A DNA stretch of 64,000 nt from Simmondsia chinensis (taxonomy: Eukaryota; Streptophyta; Magnoliopsida; Caryophyllales; Simmondsiaceae), in NCBI GenBank assembly GCA_018398585.1, contig JAGTTD010000025.1, forward strand, positions 17,551,578 to 17,615,577. Reading direction: 5' to 3'. Shown piece after piece: positions 42,355-54,345 of this stretch. The notes beneath the pieces are model-generated. The model saw nothing but the letters and a program-made list of their open reading frames with translations, made no database searches and had not been told where the DNA came from. Every line of letters starts with the position of its first letter. Within the stretch, counting starts at the first letter, position 1. The position numbers and the translations under genes were made by a program.

Positions 42355-44340
42355 CTAACCTCCATTAGGATCCCAAAACGACTGAACTGAGTTGATACAC
42401 TTGATCAACTTAATTATTGGCACGGCCTCAGTTCTCATGTGGGTCGAATTTTCCTCTGTCGAAATTTCTAGCAGATCTATAGATTCAAACTCTAACTGTT
42501 CTTTCACGAAATGCCTCCTAACAGCCAAATGTTTGGTCCTATCTTGAAATACAGGGTTTTTGCTTAGTGTTAATGCTGACAGATTGCCTGTGTAAATAGC
42601 TGGTACCCCTGGCCCAAGTTTAAGTTCAGCTAGAAGTCCACTCAGCCAGATACCTTCTCCGATGGCATCTGTCAGTGCAAAGAACTCAGCCTCAGTTGTT
42701 GACAACGCTGTCACTGGCTAAAGCTTAGATCTCAGCCTACAGGTCCTCCATTCAAAGTAAAAATATATGAACCGGTGGACCTACGTTTGTCTGGGTCTCC
42801 ACCGAAGTCACTATCAGTGTAACCTAGGAGTTTCAAGTCAGTTTATGTTCTACCAAACGTAAGTCCTAGGCTGACAGTTCTCTTAATATACCTTAATAGC
42901 CATTTCACCCCATTCCAACGTTCTTTACCCATGAATCCAGAAAGGACACTAATAGGATATTCTAAGTCCAGCCTAGTACACATCATCGCATACATAATTG
43001 ACCCTATAGCATTTGCATACGGTATACTACTCATATCAACCGATTCATGCTCATTCTTAGGGCTCTGTTTTGTTGAAAACTTATGGCATGGCGCAATGGG
43101 AACTTTGACCAGTTTTGCTTCGGTCATGTTACAACATTTTATGACCTTTTTCAAGTAGCCGGTTTGAGATAAGTGAATCATTTTCACATCACGATTCCTA
43201 CTTATCTCCATTCATAATATTTTCTTGGCCTAGCCTAGATCTTTTATTTTAAAGTTCTGTTTTAACAAAGTTTTCAGTTTAGGTATCTCAGGCATGCATT
43301 TACTAGCTATGAGCATATCATCAGCATAGATAAACAAGTAAATCACGGAGTTTGTTTCCACATTTTTAGCATAGAAGCACACATCATGAATTGACCTAGT
43401 AAAGCCTATTTTTGTCATAAACTGATCAAACCGCCTATACCATTGCCCGGGGGACTGTTTTAGTCCATAAATGGACTTCTTTAAACTACATACCAGATTT
43501 TTTTTTTCTCGGTTCTATAAAGCCCTCATGTTGGACTATGTAGATTTCCTCTTCTAGCTCCCCTTGCGAGAATGTAGTTGTGACATCCATTTGCTCTAAA
43601 TTTAGGTCAAATTTAGCAGTCAAGGCCATCAATACTCTAATGGTTGTGTGCTTGACAACAGGTGAGAAAATCTCGTTGTAATCTATGCCCTCTCTCTGCG
43701 TAAAACCCTTAGCTACAAGTCTCGCCTTGAACCTGGGTTTCTCTTATGGTATACTAGGCTCCTTAAACTTAAAGACCCAGTTGGACCCAACTAGTTTCTT
43801 ACCTACAAGTTTAAGCACTAATGTCCAAGTCTCATTCTTCTTTAAGGATTCCACTTCAGCCTTCATTGCATTCAACCATTCTGTTGAATGCTGGCCGTTC
43901 ATGTCCTGTTTGTATCTTATGGGTTCTAATTCTACATACTCTAGGATAGTGTTTAAGGCATATGCTATACAGTCAGCATATCCTAGTCTATTTAGAGGTG
44001 TTATATCCCTCCTTATCCAATCTCTTGCAAGTTGATAATTATCTAGCTCGTTTTCAGATACAATCTCATTTTCTGTGCTCCTATCAGCACTCTTTGCATC
44101 CTTAGTTTGTTCTATATGTTCTGTTTTGGAATTATTACCATGTTCTGGTTTAGATTCAAGTTCAGCGTCACATTTGGTTTGATAGTTAGGTTCTGGTGGA
44201 TTTGTTTTAAATGCATATCTATCTAGTTCAAATGTTCTTTTCTTGGGTATCTAATTATTATTCTCGGTTAAGTAAGGCATGTCTAACTCATTGAATGTGA
44301 CATCTGTACTTATAATAATCCTAGTTCTATTACCTTCTTT
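42355..44340 (-). pseudogene. copia B reverse transcriptase and RNase H
   Basis: RT pieces include the region opposite 43560-43890 ([22 protein letters not shown], in broken frame), LFIYADDMLIASK with an intact YADD box (43230-43418) and RDVKMIHLSQTGYLKKVI (42843-43211). RNase H (42355-42714) has MTALSTTEAEFFALTDA. Several stops and shifts separate the blocks. Confidence 0.88.
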
Positions 44341-44345
44341 GACAC

Positions 44346-45280
44346 CTATTCTATAGCCCTTAACACCATCAGGTAACCTAAGAAGACTCCCGTTACAGCT
44401 CTGGGTTCTAACTTATCCTCAGATTGATAGGCATACGCAGCACAACCGAACGCTCTTAAGTTCGAGTAGTCAGCTGGTTTTTCTGACCACATCTCTTCAG
44501 GTGTCTTAAAATCTATTCCAGTTGAGGGTGTCTTATTAACTAGATAACATGTTGTTCTTACAGCCTGCCCCCAAAACTGTTTGCCTAAACCATATGCAAA
44601 CAACATACACCATACTCGATCTAACAAGGTCCTATTCATTCGTTCTGCGACCCCGTTTTGTTGTGGTATCCCCCTGACAGTGTTATGACGTTTGATACCA
44701 TTTTTTGCGCATAATTCATCAAATTCACAATTAATGTATTCCAATCCATTATCCGTCCTAAGTATCTAGATTTTTCTACCAGTTAAGTTCTCTATCTGAT
44801 TTTTCCACTAACAAAAGTTGGGAAACAATCATCTTTATGTTTCATCAGAAAAATCCATACTTTTCTAGAATAGTCATCAATAATGGACAAGAAATATGAT
44901 GCACCGCCTAATATGGTGACCCTAGCTGGTCCCCTCAAATCAAAATATATATAATCAAGTGGCCCATTTGTTGTGTGTTTGCCCACTTTAAATGCCAACC
45001 TATGTTGTTTACCAAATATGCATGATTCACAGAATTCTAGCTTACAAATCGAATCACCACACAGCATACCACGCTTTGACAGCTCACACAAACCATGTTC
45101 AGATACATGACATAAACGTCTATGCCACATATCAGCAGGATCTGCTTTAACTACAGCATGTGACTTACATGAAACTATCCAACCCTTCAACAAATAGAGA
45201 CTGTTCTTAAGTTCTCTTTTTAGGACAACTAAGGATCCTTTCATAACCCTAAGTTCTGAATTCATAGCCCTAAAAGACAA
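44346..45280 (-). pseudogene. copia B GAG-pre-integrase and integrase
   Basis: 45280-44792 holds WHRRLCHVSEHGLCELSKRG, CESCIFGKQHRLAF and IDDYSRKVWIFL. After a break, 44744-44346 holds NGIKRHNTVRGIPQQNGVAER (catalytic-region Glu retained) and FGCAAYAYQ. Two integrase blocks are otherwise well preserved. Confidence 0.88.
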
Positions 45281-45329
45281 TCCTCTAAGGTCTAACTAAC
45301 CTAAGGAGATGAGGTTTCTACGTAGGTTG

Positions 45330-45660
45330 GGAAAATGTCTAACATTTTACAGGATATACACAGTACCATTAATTAAATGAATTTTAACAGACCCTATTCC
45401 AGTTATGTTACAGCCTCCATTGTCTTCTAATCGTACCCTTTCCCCATTCGCTAGTTTGTAATTGATAAAGTTTGCTATACTAGAAGTCATATGAAAACTA
45501 CATCCAGAGCCTAAAACCCATTCATATGTTGTAATTCATCAGATTTGATAGACAAGGCATCAGCATGATCAGATTTCTCACATACAACATACATATCAGA
45601 TAAATCACATGAAACATGTAACACTTCAGCATGATCTAACTCAAAGGAAACCATGTTATC
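45330..45660 (-). pseudogene. copia B protease, active site lost
   Basis: The signature reads WVLGSGCSFHMTS, with the catalytic Asp replaced by Gly. The sequence that follows (FINYKLANGERVRLEDNGG) is the usual retropepsin context. Confidence 0.8.
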
Positions 45661-45666
45661 TACTGA

Positions 45667-46437
45667 TCATGATGTTCTATTCTTATCTAAACAATTTGTT
45701 TTCATGTGATCTAACTTGTTGCATTCGTAACAGTTAAATTTTGAAAGATCATTTCTACCCCTAAACAAAGAACGATGTCTACTCTTAGATCTCCTCCTGC
45801 TATTGTTATTATCTCGATTGTGAGTTCTTCCTCTCACTGATAATCCCTCACCGCTACTGCTAGAGTGTAACTGGTTTCCCTCTCTTTTTAATTCAAAGAT
45901 CTTACTTCTAAGGGCTTGTATTACTTCACTCAAGCAAATCATTTGCCTCCCATACCTAAGAGTATCTTTAAAAGCTCTAAGGTACTTAGGTAAGGCACCC
46001 AGTAGTATAATAGCTTGAATCTCATCCTCTATAGATACATTAACATTTTTCAAGTCCTGTAAGATTTTGTTAAATTGATCTAGAGAATCATCTAAAGGCT
46101 TATTTTCTTCCATCCTAAATGTAAAATTTTTTTTCATGTATAAAATCATGTTAGATAGTGATTCTGTTTTATAAATCTCCTCTAGCTTAGTTTAGATCTT
46201 TGCAACGGTATTTTCAAAGGAAACAAGAGGAAGAACATTATTATCTAAATACATAACAAGAGTACCATATGCACATTGCTCCATATCTACCATATCCTTC
46301 TTTGTCAAATGAGAAGGTTGTTCTTGTGGTGGCAGTAGAGCAGATCCCATGCCTTGAGACATCAGAAGCACCCTGGTTTTGATCTTCCAAAAAGCATAGT
46401 CGTTCTTCCCGTCAAAACGCTTAAATGTCGTAGCCAT
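45667..46437 (-). pseudogene. copia B gag
   Basis: The ATG at 46437 opens MATTFKRFDGKNDYAFW; the frame is cut by a stop after VAKI (46192) where Trp is expected, then resumes (LDDSLDQFNKILQDL) to a zinc knuckle CYECNKLDHMKTNC (the usual Gly before His is Asp). Closely similar to copia A gag. Confidence 0.88.
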
Positions 46438-46477
46438 TTTTCAAACACTTTTTGTAACCTAAAACTTTGATACCACT

Positions 46478-47582
46478 TGTTGAAAATGGATCTGACAACT
46501 TTATGGTTGAAAACCAGACCTGACAACTTTAACAGTCGAAAAAACTGATCTGATAAACTTTAATCTTAAAATTTTAATTGTTACAATATTACTTGTTTAA
46601 AGTTACCAAAATTGTTACAGTTTTAGGATCGTAGAAAACGTTGACAAAATTACTGCCTTAGATTTGAGATTGAGTTCACATACGACGATAGAAGGAACAG
46701 TCAAAAGCAAAACAATGACAAGAACACACGAATTTACATAGTTCGGCCCTAATTGGCCTACTCCATCGTTCCCTCTACCGCTAGAGAGCTCTACTTGTAT
46801 TATTACAAACCATAATTGAATCGGTACAAGTACAAGGCGCTTTTTATCATAACCTAGCTTATTAATTACGAACCTCTCTTGAACAACATCAAAAGCCGAA
46901 ACAAAAGCTAAAGAGAGAAGAGAAAGAACGTTATACCTACTCTTACTAGGTGGTACAATACGATATGGCCAAGAATCAAGGTGATCTTGATCTCATCACG
47001 GATCTCAGCACTCTACAACAAGAGAAGCGCCATTGACGGAGCTTGGAGGCAAGGAAAACTCTAGGAATCGCCTTGGAGAGCAAACCAGGAGAGAAAGAAG
47101 GAAGGGAATGACTGAGATTCTTTTCACAGTGTAAAATGATAGCTTATATACCCAACCAGGTTTAATCCATGTGCTTCTAATCTGAGCCTTCCACAACGAA
47201 GCAAATCAATGACTCAGATCCATCATAAACAAACACAAACAGGTGCCCTTATTGTCTGAAAGGTGGCCCATCATGGGCCATTGGATGCAGCAGATCAACG
47301 GCTATTATTAGCCCAAACAAACACAACTTCCCTCGCTCGATTAGTGACACATGTCTGCATCATCATCGCTAAATTTCAAACAGTACTAAAGCTTCCTCTG
47401 GAAGCTTTAGTGAAGAGGGATACAGCTGGCTGCAGCTAAGTGGACAGGGCAGCAGTTTCTCAGGGTTTGGGCACCGAGCAGGGAGCTCGGGTAGGGGTAC
47501 AAAAGTAAATCTAGGTAAAACCCATTTAAACTTACAAGTTATTTACCAAAATGCCATAATAAAATATCTGATATTTTATTCA
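46478..47582 (-). repeat. 5' LTR of copia B, distal end missing
   Basis: TGTTGAAAATGGATCTG at 46478 matches the 3' LTR start; similarity ends at TATTTTATTCA (47582), where a (TA)n run replaces the terminal ~150 bases present at 42124-42278. Confidence 0.9.
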
Positions 47583-47606
47583 ATATATATATATATATAT
47601 ATATAT
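47583..47606. repeat. (TA)n microsatellite at the truncated LTR end
   Basis: About 12 TA units join the broken copia B LTR to the left target duplication of the 5S-SINE chimera. Confidence 0.95.
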
Positions 47607-47630
47607 GTGCATTAAAAGCATTGAGTATAC

Positions 47631-47884
47631 CTATGAGGGTACCAACATGCAAGCACCGGATCCCATTAGAACTCCGAAGTTAAGCATGCTTGGGCGAGAG
47701 TAGTACCAAGGTGGATGACCTCCTAGGAAGTCCTCATGTTGCACCCCTCAGGTTGGGGGTTCTTGGAAACAACCTCTCTTCAAGGTAGCACCCTGAAGGA
47801 GAAAGGCTGCATACATCCACCCCCCAAAGACCCTACTTAGGCAGGAGCTCCTAGGGCACTAGGAATATTGTATGTTGCTTTTAC
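47631..47884 (+). mobile_element. Retroposed 5S rRNA / SINE-tail chimera
   Basis: The first part (47637-47746) is a 5S rRNA sequence with a small deletion near its start; the internal promoter is nearly intact (AAGTTAAGCATGCTTGG, GCGAGAGTAGTACC, GGTGGATGACC). It passes without a gap into CTCAGGTTGGGGG, AACAACCTCTCTTCAAGG, AAAGGCTGCATACATCCACC and GGAGCTCCTAGGGCACTAGG, the module that ends the LINE at 3001-3160. Direct repeats of about 20 bases, ATTAAAAGCATTGAGTATAC (47611-47630) and ACTAAAAGCATTGAATATAC (47885-47904), flank the whole unit. So head and tail moved together by target-primed retroposition, in the manner of a SINE3 (5S-derived) element. Confidence 0.85.
47637..47746 (+). pseudogene. 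5S rRNA-derived head
   Basis: Covers GCACCGGATCCCATTAGAAC through GTTGCACCC of plant 5S rRNA, with about 12 bases missing from the 5' part. It is not a functional 5S gene: single copy, no T-run terminator directly after it, and fused to a SINE tail. Box A, intermediate element and box C remain recognisable, so pol III recruitment is possible. Confidence 0.88.
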
Positions 47885-47904
47885 TAAAAGCATTGAATAT
47901 ACTA

Positions 47905-49099
47905 ACCTGACCACTATACACTGACCCGACCTAATAAACAGGGGTTTGATCCTTCTACTCTACTAAAAAAGATCCTCAACTAAACAAGGACCTCGGCCTC
48001 ACCCGCAGAAAATTTGAAATCACCATCTCCTCTTAGGGTGTCAAGTAGGGACTCATGATCTATCTAGTCTCCATAGCAAGTTTGTTAAAATCGAGATTCT
48101 ACCTAGAATCAATAAGGGCATTTAGAATCAGAATCATAGAACTGAATAAAAAATCGTAAGATTCTACTAAATGTATATTATGATTATTTTTCATATTAAT
48201 ATCAGTTATATAATTCAAAAAATTATTAATAAGACATTTAGTTGCATGGGTATATATACGAAATATAATCAAATATAATAAAGATACTTTCATGTAACAT
48301 ATATGTGTCATTAAATAATCATGAGAGCTTTTAAGATGCTGCTAATCGAATTTTATATTAAGGTTAAAACATAAAACTAAACTTAATTTAAATTTCTTAA
48401 ACAGATTCAACGCTTAATCTTCTTTTATTTCGAACTAATAAAGTAAGTTCTTTTATAATATATGCTTTATTTTTTTACATTTTACTTGTATAAGTTAGTA
48501 GAATCAAGATTGGATCGGTAGAATTGTAAAATCGTATTACAATTCTATTCGTTAGTTTCATTTAGTATCAATGAATCGTAAGATTCTATAAAATATTCAT
48601 GTAATATTAATTAATTGTAAGATTCTACTTAAAATTCAAATCGATCGACAATTATGGAATTATAAAATTGTAAGATTCGAAAATTTGAATTGGAATTTTA
48701 ATAACTATGCTTCGTAGTAATTGGAAGTCCAACCAAATAGGGACAATGCATACTTCACAGCTTTACCCACACGCATGTGCACAGGGACAAACATGTTATG
48801 ACCCAGCAATTAACCAACCACAAAGGGAAACAAAAGATAAACATCAAGGCAAAGAAGAGAATACAGCAGCTAGTACAAATCACAAGTATTACATATAAGG
48901 CAGCAGGATTGCTTTCATAGTCTAAACGCAGTTCGTATGGAACACCTCATACTGCACTACAAACCATGTCTTAATCAAGGTAAGAGAACAATTTCAATAT
49001 AAAATGAACTATTATATAAATGACTGACCTATGTACCTATGACCTACATAAACAGCGCTACTTATGAAGGTAAAAAAACAAAAACGAGAAGCCCTCCCC
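47905..49099. other. Gene-free; MITE-like AAGATTCTA repeats
   Basis: From about 48082 to 48709 the sequence repeats TAAGATTCTA-type words and is bounded by loosely inverted ends (GTTAAAATCGAGATTC; GAATTGGAATTTTAATAAC), suggesting an old MITE. 48715-49099 is probably the 3' flank/UTR of the beta-glucanase gene. Confidence 0.4.
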
Positions 49100-52000
49100 C
49101 TATTCTAGAAAACCAAAAATCAATACAAGGATAGGCATCCAAACAATGGGATACAATCTGGGACTCGCTGAGGAGGAGGGTGGTGATTTATAATCATAGG
49201 TTATTCCAACAAGGAAGCGACATCTCCCAACTGAAGGGTCCAGGAACGTAACCATGCCTAACCCATCAAAATCACAGCTCTGCACATTTTGCTTTTGCAG
49301 CTGATAGTAACTATTAAATGCGTACGAGACGTTTCCCTTCACCCCAATCCCATTGCATGATCCTCCATAGTCCAGCGTTGTACAGTCTGCGACACTACAA
49401 GCGAGTTTAAAATGGTTTGCAACACCAGAGAGGTCCTTTGCCGGGTTGGCCACGCACCATCTTGCTGGAAGATACTTGACATCCTTTGCATTCTTCAACA
49501 GGCGATTCCCCGTTCCAAGGTTCAGGGCGTACTTAGCCTGCCCATCAAACGAGAAGATTCCCCAGTGCCTTTCGAAGTTGCCAGGCAATACGCTTTTTGC
49601 CCCTTCATCAAGTAAACTGAAAAGATAAACATCCACTGGAGGAGCACCGGGCCTTAAGGGGGTTCCTTTGTTGCTCAGAACGTGGTTTATGAGGCCTTGG
49701 TTGAAAACCCTGGCAGCTGTGAGATTTGCACCTATGGCTCCATCTGTTGGCCATCCCACCTCTCCAATAACTATGGGCATTTGACCATACCCAATTCTAT
49801 TTAATGCTGCAACAAGAGTGTCATAATTTCCATCAAACGCATTGCTGTATACAGTAGCTCCATCTGTAACAGGATGGCTTGTACCCTCAAAAAATGCATA
49901 ATCTTGCGGGAAATCTGAGTTCCCATAGAGGCTTAGAAATGGGTAGATGTTAACAACAAATGGCGATCCATTTGAGTTGAGAAAAGACACCAATTGTGTC
50001 AGTATCTGAGTCAGCTCCGGCCGGAACGTCCCCTGAGAAGGGACGTTAGACTCGTAAGCATCGGCATTACATGGGACCACTAGCTTTATAAAGCCTGCAA
50101 CGTTTGCTTTGGCCAATGACTGCTGCAGGTTGAGCAAAGCTGGCATAACATAGGACTGATATTGGCCTGAGTAAGAAGTGAGGAATGGTTCATTTCCAAC
50201 AGCTACATGCCTGCAAATATGTGGTCATATGCTCATTATTTAGCCAAGGCAACTAAAAGCAGGCTCTAAGTAAGCAGCATAAACATTAAACCCACAAAAA
50301 ATATTAATCAAGTGCGTAGGCATGCACATCAACAAATGAATTTACCCAATTAGGCAATTCGCGATTGACAAACTAAGCTGGCTACAAGTACTCTTTCTCA
50401 AAACATGTCTCAGATATAGATGATGTCCGTGTTCAAGTTCCTAGCTTGAGATTCATCAGCATCTGTATCTCTCAGCCTTTCATGCAGCATCGCCCACACA
50501 ACTGGCACAGGAAAAAAATGAAGAAGCAACCACACAACATTCATCCATAATCTGCACAGGGCGCCGATGAACTGGGAAGTAATGTGCATTTGGAGCTATG
50601 ACACAGCTCAAGTACATAGAATGATGTAATTTAGCTTACTTATAGGCCAGTCAGTAAATAGCAAATAAAAAAACACTCAGCCAAGAGAAAAAAAAAAAAA
50701 AACTAGTGACATGCACAGCATGCAGTTGGATCCATACCCAAGGAAAAGTTAGGGTCTCCTAGCTTTTCAAGCAGTCAATACTTTTGCCATGGGTTTTTTT
50801 TATTTCAAGAAAAGTACATTGCAGTACTCTCCTATCATCCATTTCTCCAAAGTCTGGCCAATTCTTGGGCAAAATCTCACTCAACGACTAGTTTGAGTGC
50901 AACTCAACCACCCCCGGAGGTTTTTGTGTTCCCTTCGTTCCATATAAACCAACTAATGGCCAATGAGATCACATCTTGGACCCACTCCTTCAAGCTATTC
51001 GAGATCCTCTCATATGCAAAAGATTTCTTAGGTAAATTACTTTTTTTTTTTTTTTTTATAATCATTACTCAAGTTACTGTTAGAACAGCTCCAAACCCCT
51101 TGATCTCTAGTCACTTGAGAAAATGACAAATAATGATCAACCATTTCAGACGGTTGATGCATTACTAGCACTAGTTAACTGGGTCAAAATACAATAGCAT
51201 CCTTCTACATTCCATGGCTAGTGATACAATCCTAGAATCTCCAATTTCAATTCAAACCAATAACATCAACCAAAGTCCAATTAACACATCAATTGAGCAC
51301 CAAATTCATATACCATTTGTATAGATCCATTTAAGTATTGCTTTACAAGTATAGGAGCAAATATAGTAGTGAGTATCAAAAAAGATTGAGCTAAAGATAG
51401 AGGAGACGGGAGGAAGAAGACAGAAGAAGACTAGAGCAGGAGATAGAAGCTTATGCCAATTCATTCACGACCTAATACAACTCTTTTAGGTCTTATTTAT
51501 AGAGGGAAGAATGAGCTAAGGTGGTGATGTCGCACAGGATAGAATATTCACATCAGCTAGCAAGGCCACGAATCATGGCAGTCCATGAAAAAGCATCTTT
51601 ATTTTCAATGCCCACAAGAACTTTTCTTGCATTATAAGCACATCCACATTCTGAAAATATATAAATTAGTGCAGTACTCACATTAGCCCTTGAATAAAGC
51701 CCTTTTTTCCAAGCAATTTCATGAAAATTTTCTACCCAATTCTATCGCTCCTGTATCAGAACAAGCCTTAAAATTGACACAATTGTTGCAACATTAAGCT
51801 CAATTCCACACTTAATCATATCATAAAACAATCTAATACCGTCAGCTGATATACCATCATCAACAAAAGCATCAATCAAACAAGTCCAAGAAACAACAGC
51901 ACTCTCAGACATTTCATAGAACATTTTCAACGTACAACCCAAATCACTGAAGAATTACACAAATAACTACCAGAATCAAACCCAAGTTTAGAAATCGAAG

Positions 52001-52966
52001 TATGCATGAAAAATCCTTTAACCCGTAATTTGGTCAAATAATTATCAACCTTTTCAGATGGTTACAAATAGTTCTCAGCGGTTATAAGTGGAAGTAAAGG
52101 GGTCTTCCGTACAGTTAAAGGGGTAAGAGATCCAGTAATTGCCAAAAGAAGCATTTTGATTGAGAAAGAAATAAGCAAAGTAGATTTGACAAATGTAAGG
52201 AAATAAACTCCTTAGATTATTTAACATATGAGTAACCAAATGCTGTTGCAATAGCAAAACTGATGTATGCCTTACAAATAAAATAGGTTCCTGAACTTGG
52301 AATTGAATTATTTAGCCCCCAGTAGTATAGTAAATGATAAAAAGCAGCAAATACCACGTCCGCAATATGCAAACGTAAGAAAATTTTTTAAGATCTAGTA
52401 GACCTTAAAAGATTTAACCACAGATAAAGCACAGCCTAGATGAAGAGTACTACTGATATGAAGCTGCATATATTATATGCAGTCAGTTCACATTACTGAA
52501 GAGAAAAAAGATGAATTTAATTGTAGGCGTAATCCATGAATTAAAGAAAGAAAGCAGAAGGGGACCTGATATTAGCACCGCCTTTACCGAGGTATGCCGA
52601 AATGTTCTGGCGAACCCACAAGTCGGAGGCAGCGGGAGAGGAGCTGAGAAGAGAGAGCATATCGTTGGGAATGCCCACCATAACCTCAATGTCGGTGCCC
52701 ATAAGGGCTTTGAGAACCTCAGGGTCGGCATCAAAGAGCTTCACTTTGGTGATCTTGTTGTCTCGAAGCAGATTCACCACCGTATTTGATGACAGTCTAT
52801 GCAGCGACACGGTGCCCCAGTTGACTCCGATGGCCGCCTGCACTGCGGCCGGTAAAGAGAAGCATAACAACAGCAGCAGCAGCGGCAGCATCACAACCAC
52901 AACACCATTGTAATCCCTGCAGCTCCTTCTTCTTCTTCTTCTTGTTCTGATAATAGATTCAATCAT
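49100..52966 (-). CDS. GPI-anchored beta-1,3-glucanase (GH17 + CBM43)
   Basis: Two exons (52966-52566 and 50210-49100) joined by a GT-AG intron give 503 residues. After a basic start, a hydrophobic signal (MLPLLLLLLCFSLPAAVQA, residues 26-44) leads to mature IGVNWGT. The GH17 barrel has the proton donor in VAVGNEPF (Glu141) and the nucleophile in VIGEVGWPTDG (Glu284). A CBM43/X8 domain (WCVANP ... CNGIG ... CDFDGLG, about 385-475) binds beta-1,3-glucan, and a C-terminal hydrophobic tail after a Ser/Pro stretch fits a GPI signal. Such enzymes trim callose at the wall and plasmodesmata. No disabling change seen. The poly-Arg N-terminus comes from a CTT-type repeat; Met26 could be the real start. 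Confidence 0.93.
50211..52565 (-). other. Large intron of the GH17 gene
   Basis: 2355 bases with GT (52565) and AG (50211) ends. Besides the PPR fragment it has an A-rich run near 50690, a 19-base T run near 51040, and an LTR-like piece around 51380-51510 (TTATTTATAGAGGG). Confidence 0.8.
51742..52020 (-). pseudogene. PPR-protein gene fragment inside the GH17 intron
   Basis: The frame 51942-51742 reads MFYEMSESAVVSWTCLIDAF and RLFYDMIKCGIELNVATIVS, the helix-turn-helix pattern of P/PLS-type pentatricopeptide repeats (VVSWT-x-LI; MI-x-CG-IELN). Just upstream, in another frame, ISKLGFDSGSYLCNS is the preceding repeat. Thus at least two repeats survive with a frameshift near 51945. It is on the same strand as the host gene and has no start or stop of its own. 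Confidence 0.75.
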
Positions 52967-53606
52967 GGTCTTAGGATCTTGAAGAGTAGTTTTTGGGAGG
53001 ACAAAATGATATAAAATCTCTCACATCTGATAACTCTGGACTGCCTTGCAACCGCCTTGGAAAAATTACTCCAGCGGCACCCTCCTCTTTCCTTTATTTA
53101 TTTATTTATTTTTAATTTACATATTTTATATATAAATATAAAATCTATTTAATGTAATTATATTTTATACATTAATAATTTTTTATTGCTATAAATTAAT
53201 CATGTCTAGTATATAATTACATTCACATATTAACTATTCCTAATTATATAGTTCAAGATAAACTTGATGCTAAACTAATAACAAAATTTTTAAAAAAAAA
53301 ATACTTTATAGATATAGAGATATTATTTTTAAATACAATCTTAGAAAAATATTTTAGAATAATATAATCTACATAATCTAAATAATATAAAAATAATTTA
53401 ATATAATTACAAATACAAAAGACTATTTGATAAAAGGAAAGAATAAAATCTATAATGTGCAACTGATATTTTTCTTTTTTTTTTTAATTAAATTTGGCAG
53501 CCCTTGCCGGTGCCCCTTTGAGAGTTTGTCTGATAGAAATCATGTAAGGATGGTGATGCCAATATTTTTTCCTTTACGTGGCACACATTGTTCATATCTA
53601 TCCTCC

Positions 53607-53637
<31 letters not shown>

Positions 53638-54345
53638 AGAAAAAAGAGACAGTATGGTGATGTCAAGATGACTTCAGTCTTAATGCCATCACTGAGGGGC
53701 ATGATCTTTTTTTATTTTTTATTTTTAACACTAAAGAGCCCGAAGGCCGGGGCATGACTGGATCTACACGGATGCATACTTCATATTTAATTATAAAAAA
53801 CTATAAAAGGTATGAGAGAAAGCCGATAAAAATAACACGAGAAATAGAATGCTTAGGAACTAGTTTGTCGTACATAACAAACTGTGTCTTATTCATGACA
53901 GTTTCATGTGCCCGCTTCTCGTGATGTGTAGCATTGCTCTTTAATTATTAACGTCCTCTTTGCATGTTTTTACAATTATAAAATATAACATTTATCATCC
54001 ATCATTCATATATATTTTTAAAAACTCTAGAAAGTATACGTTTAGTAATCAAAAAAGTAACCGAATTCTCACTGTATATTTACATATCAACTATAATTAT
54101 AAACATATACAATTTATTTTCTAAGTAACTTCACAATACAGAAAATGGCCAAGAGTTTTATTATAGCACCATTAGTCACTCAATCCCAGGTCTATTAAAA
54201 ACAAAAACAAATCTTACACAATGAAGTGTTGTGTTGAGACTAGTATTTCATTATATATTTATATATTATACATTAATTTTCTTATATTTATTTTGTATTA
54301 GGTGTACTTTATATTGAAATTAGGTATTTCTTTTATATATATATA
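52967..54345. other. GH17 promoter side and AT-rich spacer
   Basis: The minus-strand promoter should lie in 52967-53110 (a TTTATTTATTTATTT run at 53093-53112 could serve as a TATA-like region). Beyond it are AT-rich DNA, a long A run at 53611-53645 and no reading frame of note. Confidence 0.45.

Larger units (their letters stand above)
41043..47582 (-). mobile_element. Ty1/copia retrotransposon B, same family as A
   Basis: On the minus strand: 5' LTR 46478-47582, primer-binding site (plus-strand GATACCAC at 46469-46476), gag, protease, integrase, RT, RNase H, a polypurine tract (plus-strand CTCCACC at about 42282-42288) and 3' LTR 41043-42278. Its gag, GAG-pre-integrase and RNase H blocks resemble those of copia A throughout. 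The outer end of the 5' LTR lacks about 150 bases and meets a (TA)n run; both flanks are TA-rich, consistent with insertion into a TA repeat. Many stops and frame breaks. Confidence 0.93.

Noticed and set aside
47637..47746. A functional 5S rRNA gene
   Set aside because: Part of the 5' end is missing, the sequence is fused to a SINE/LINE tail and lies inside a retroposition duplication, not in a 5S tandem array.
47637..47746. A Cassandra-type TRIM LTR, which also carries 5S sequence
   Set aside because: No second LTR, primer site or polypurine tract nearby, and the long direct repeat is of the target-primed kind (~20 bp), not 5 bp. Not fully excluded.
49412..49628. Plus-strand frames opposite the GH17 gene
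   Set aside because: Antisense shadows; the minus-strand frame has full GH17 and CBM43 motifs.
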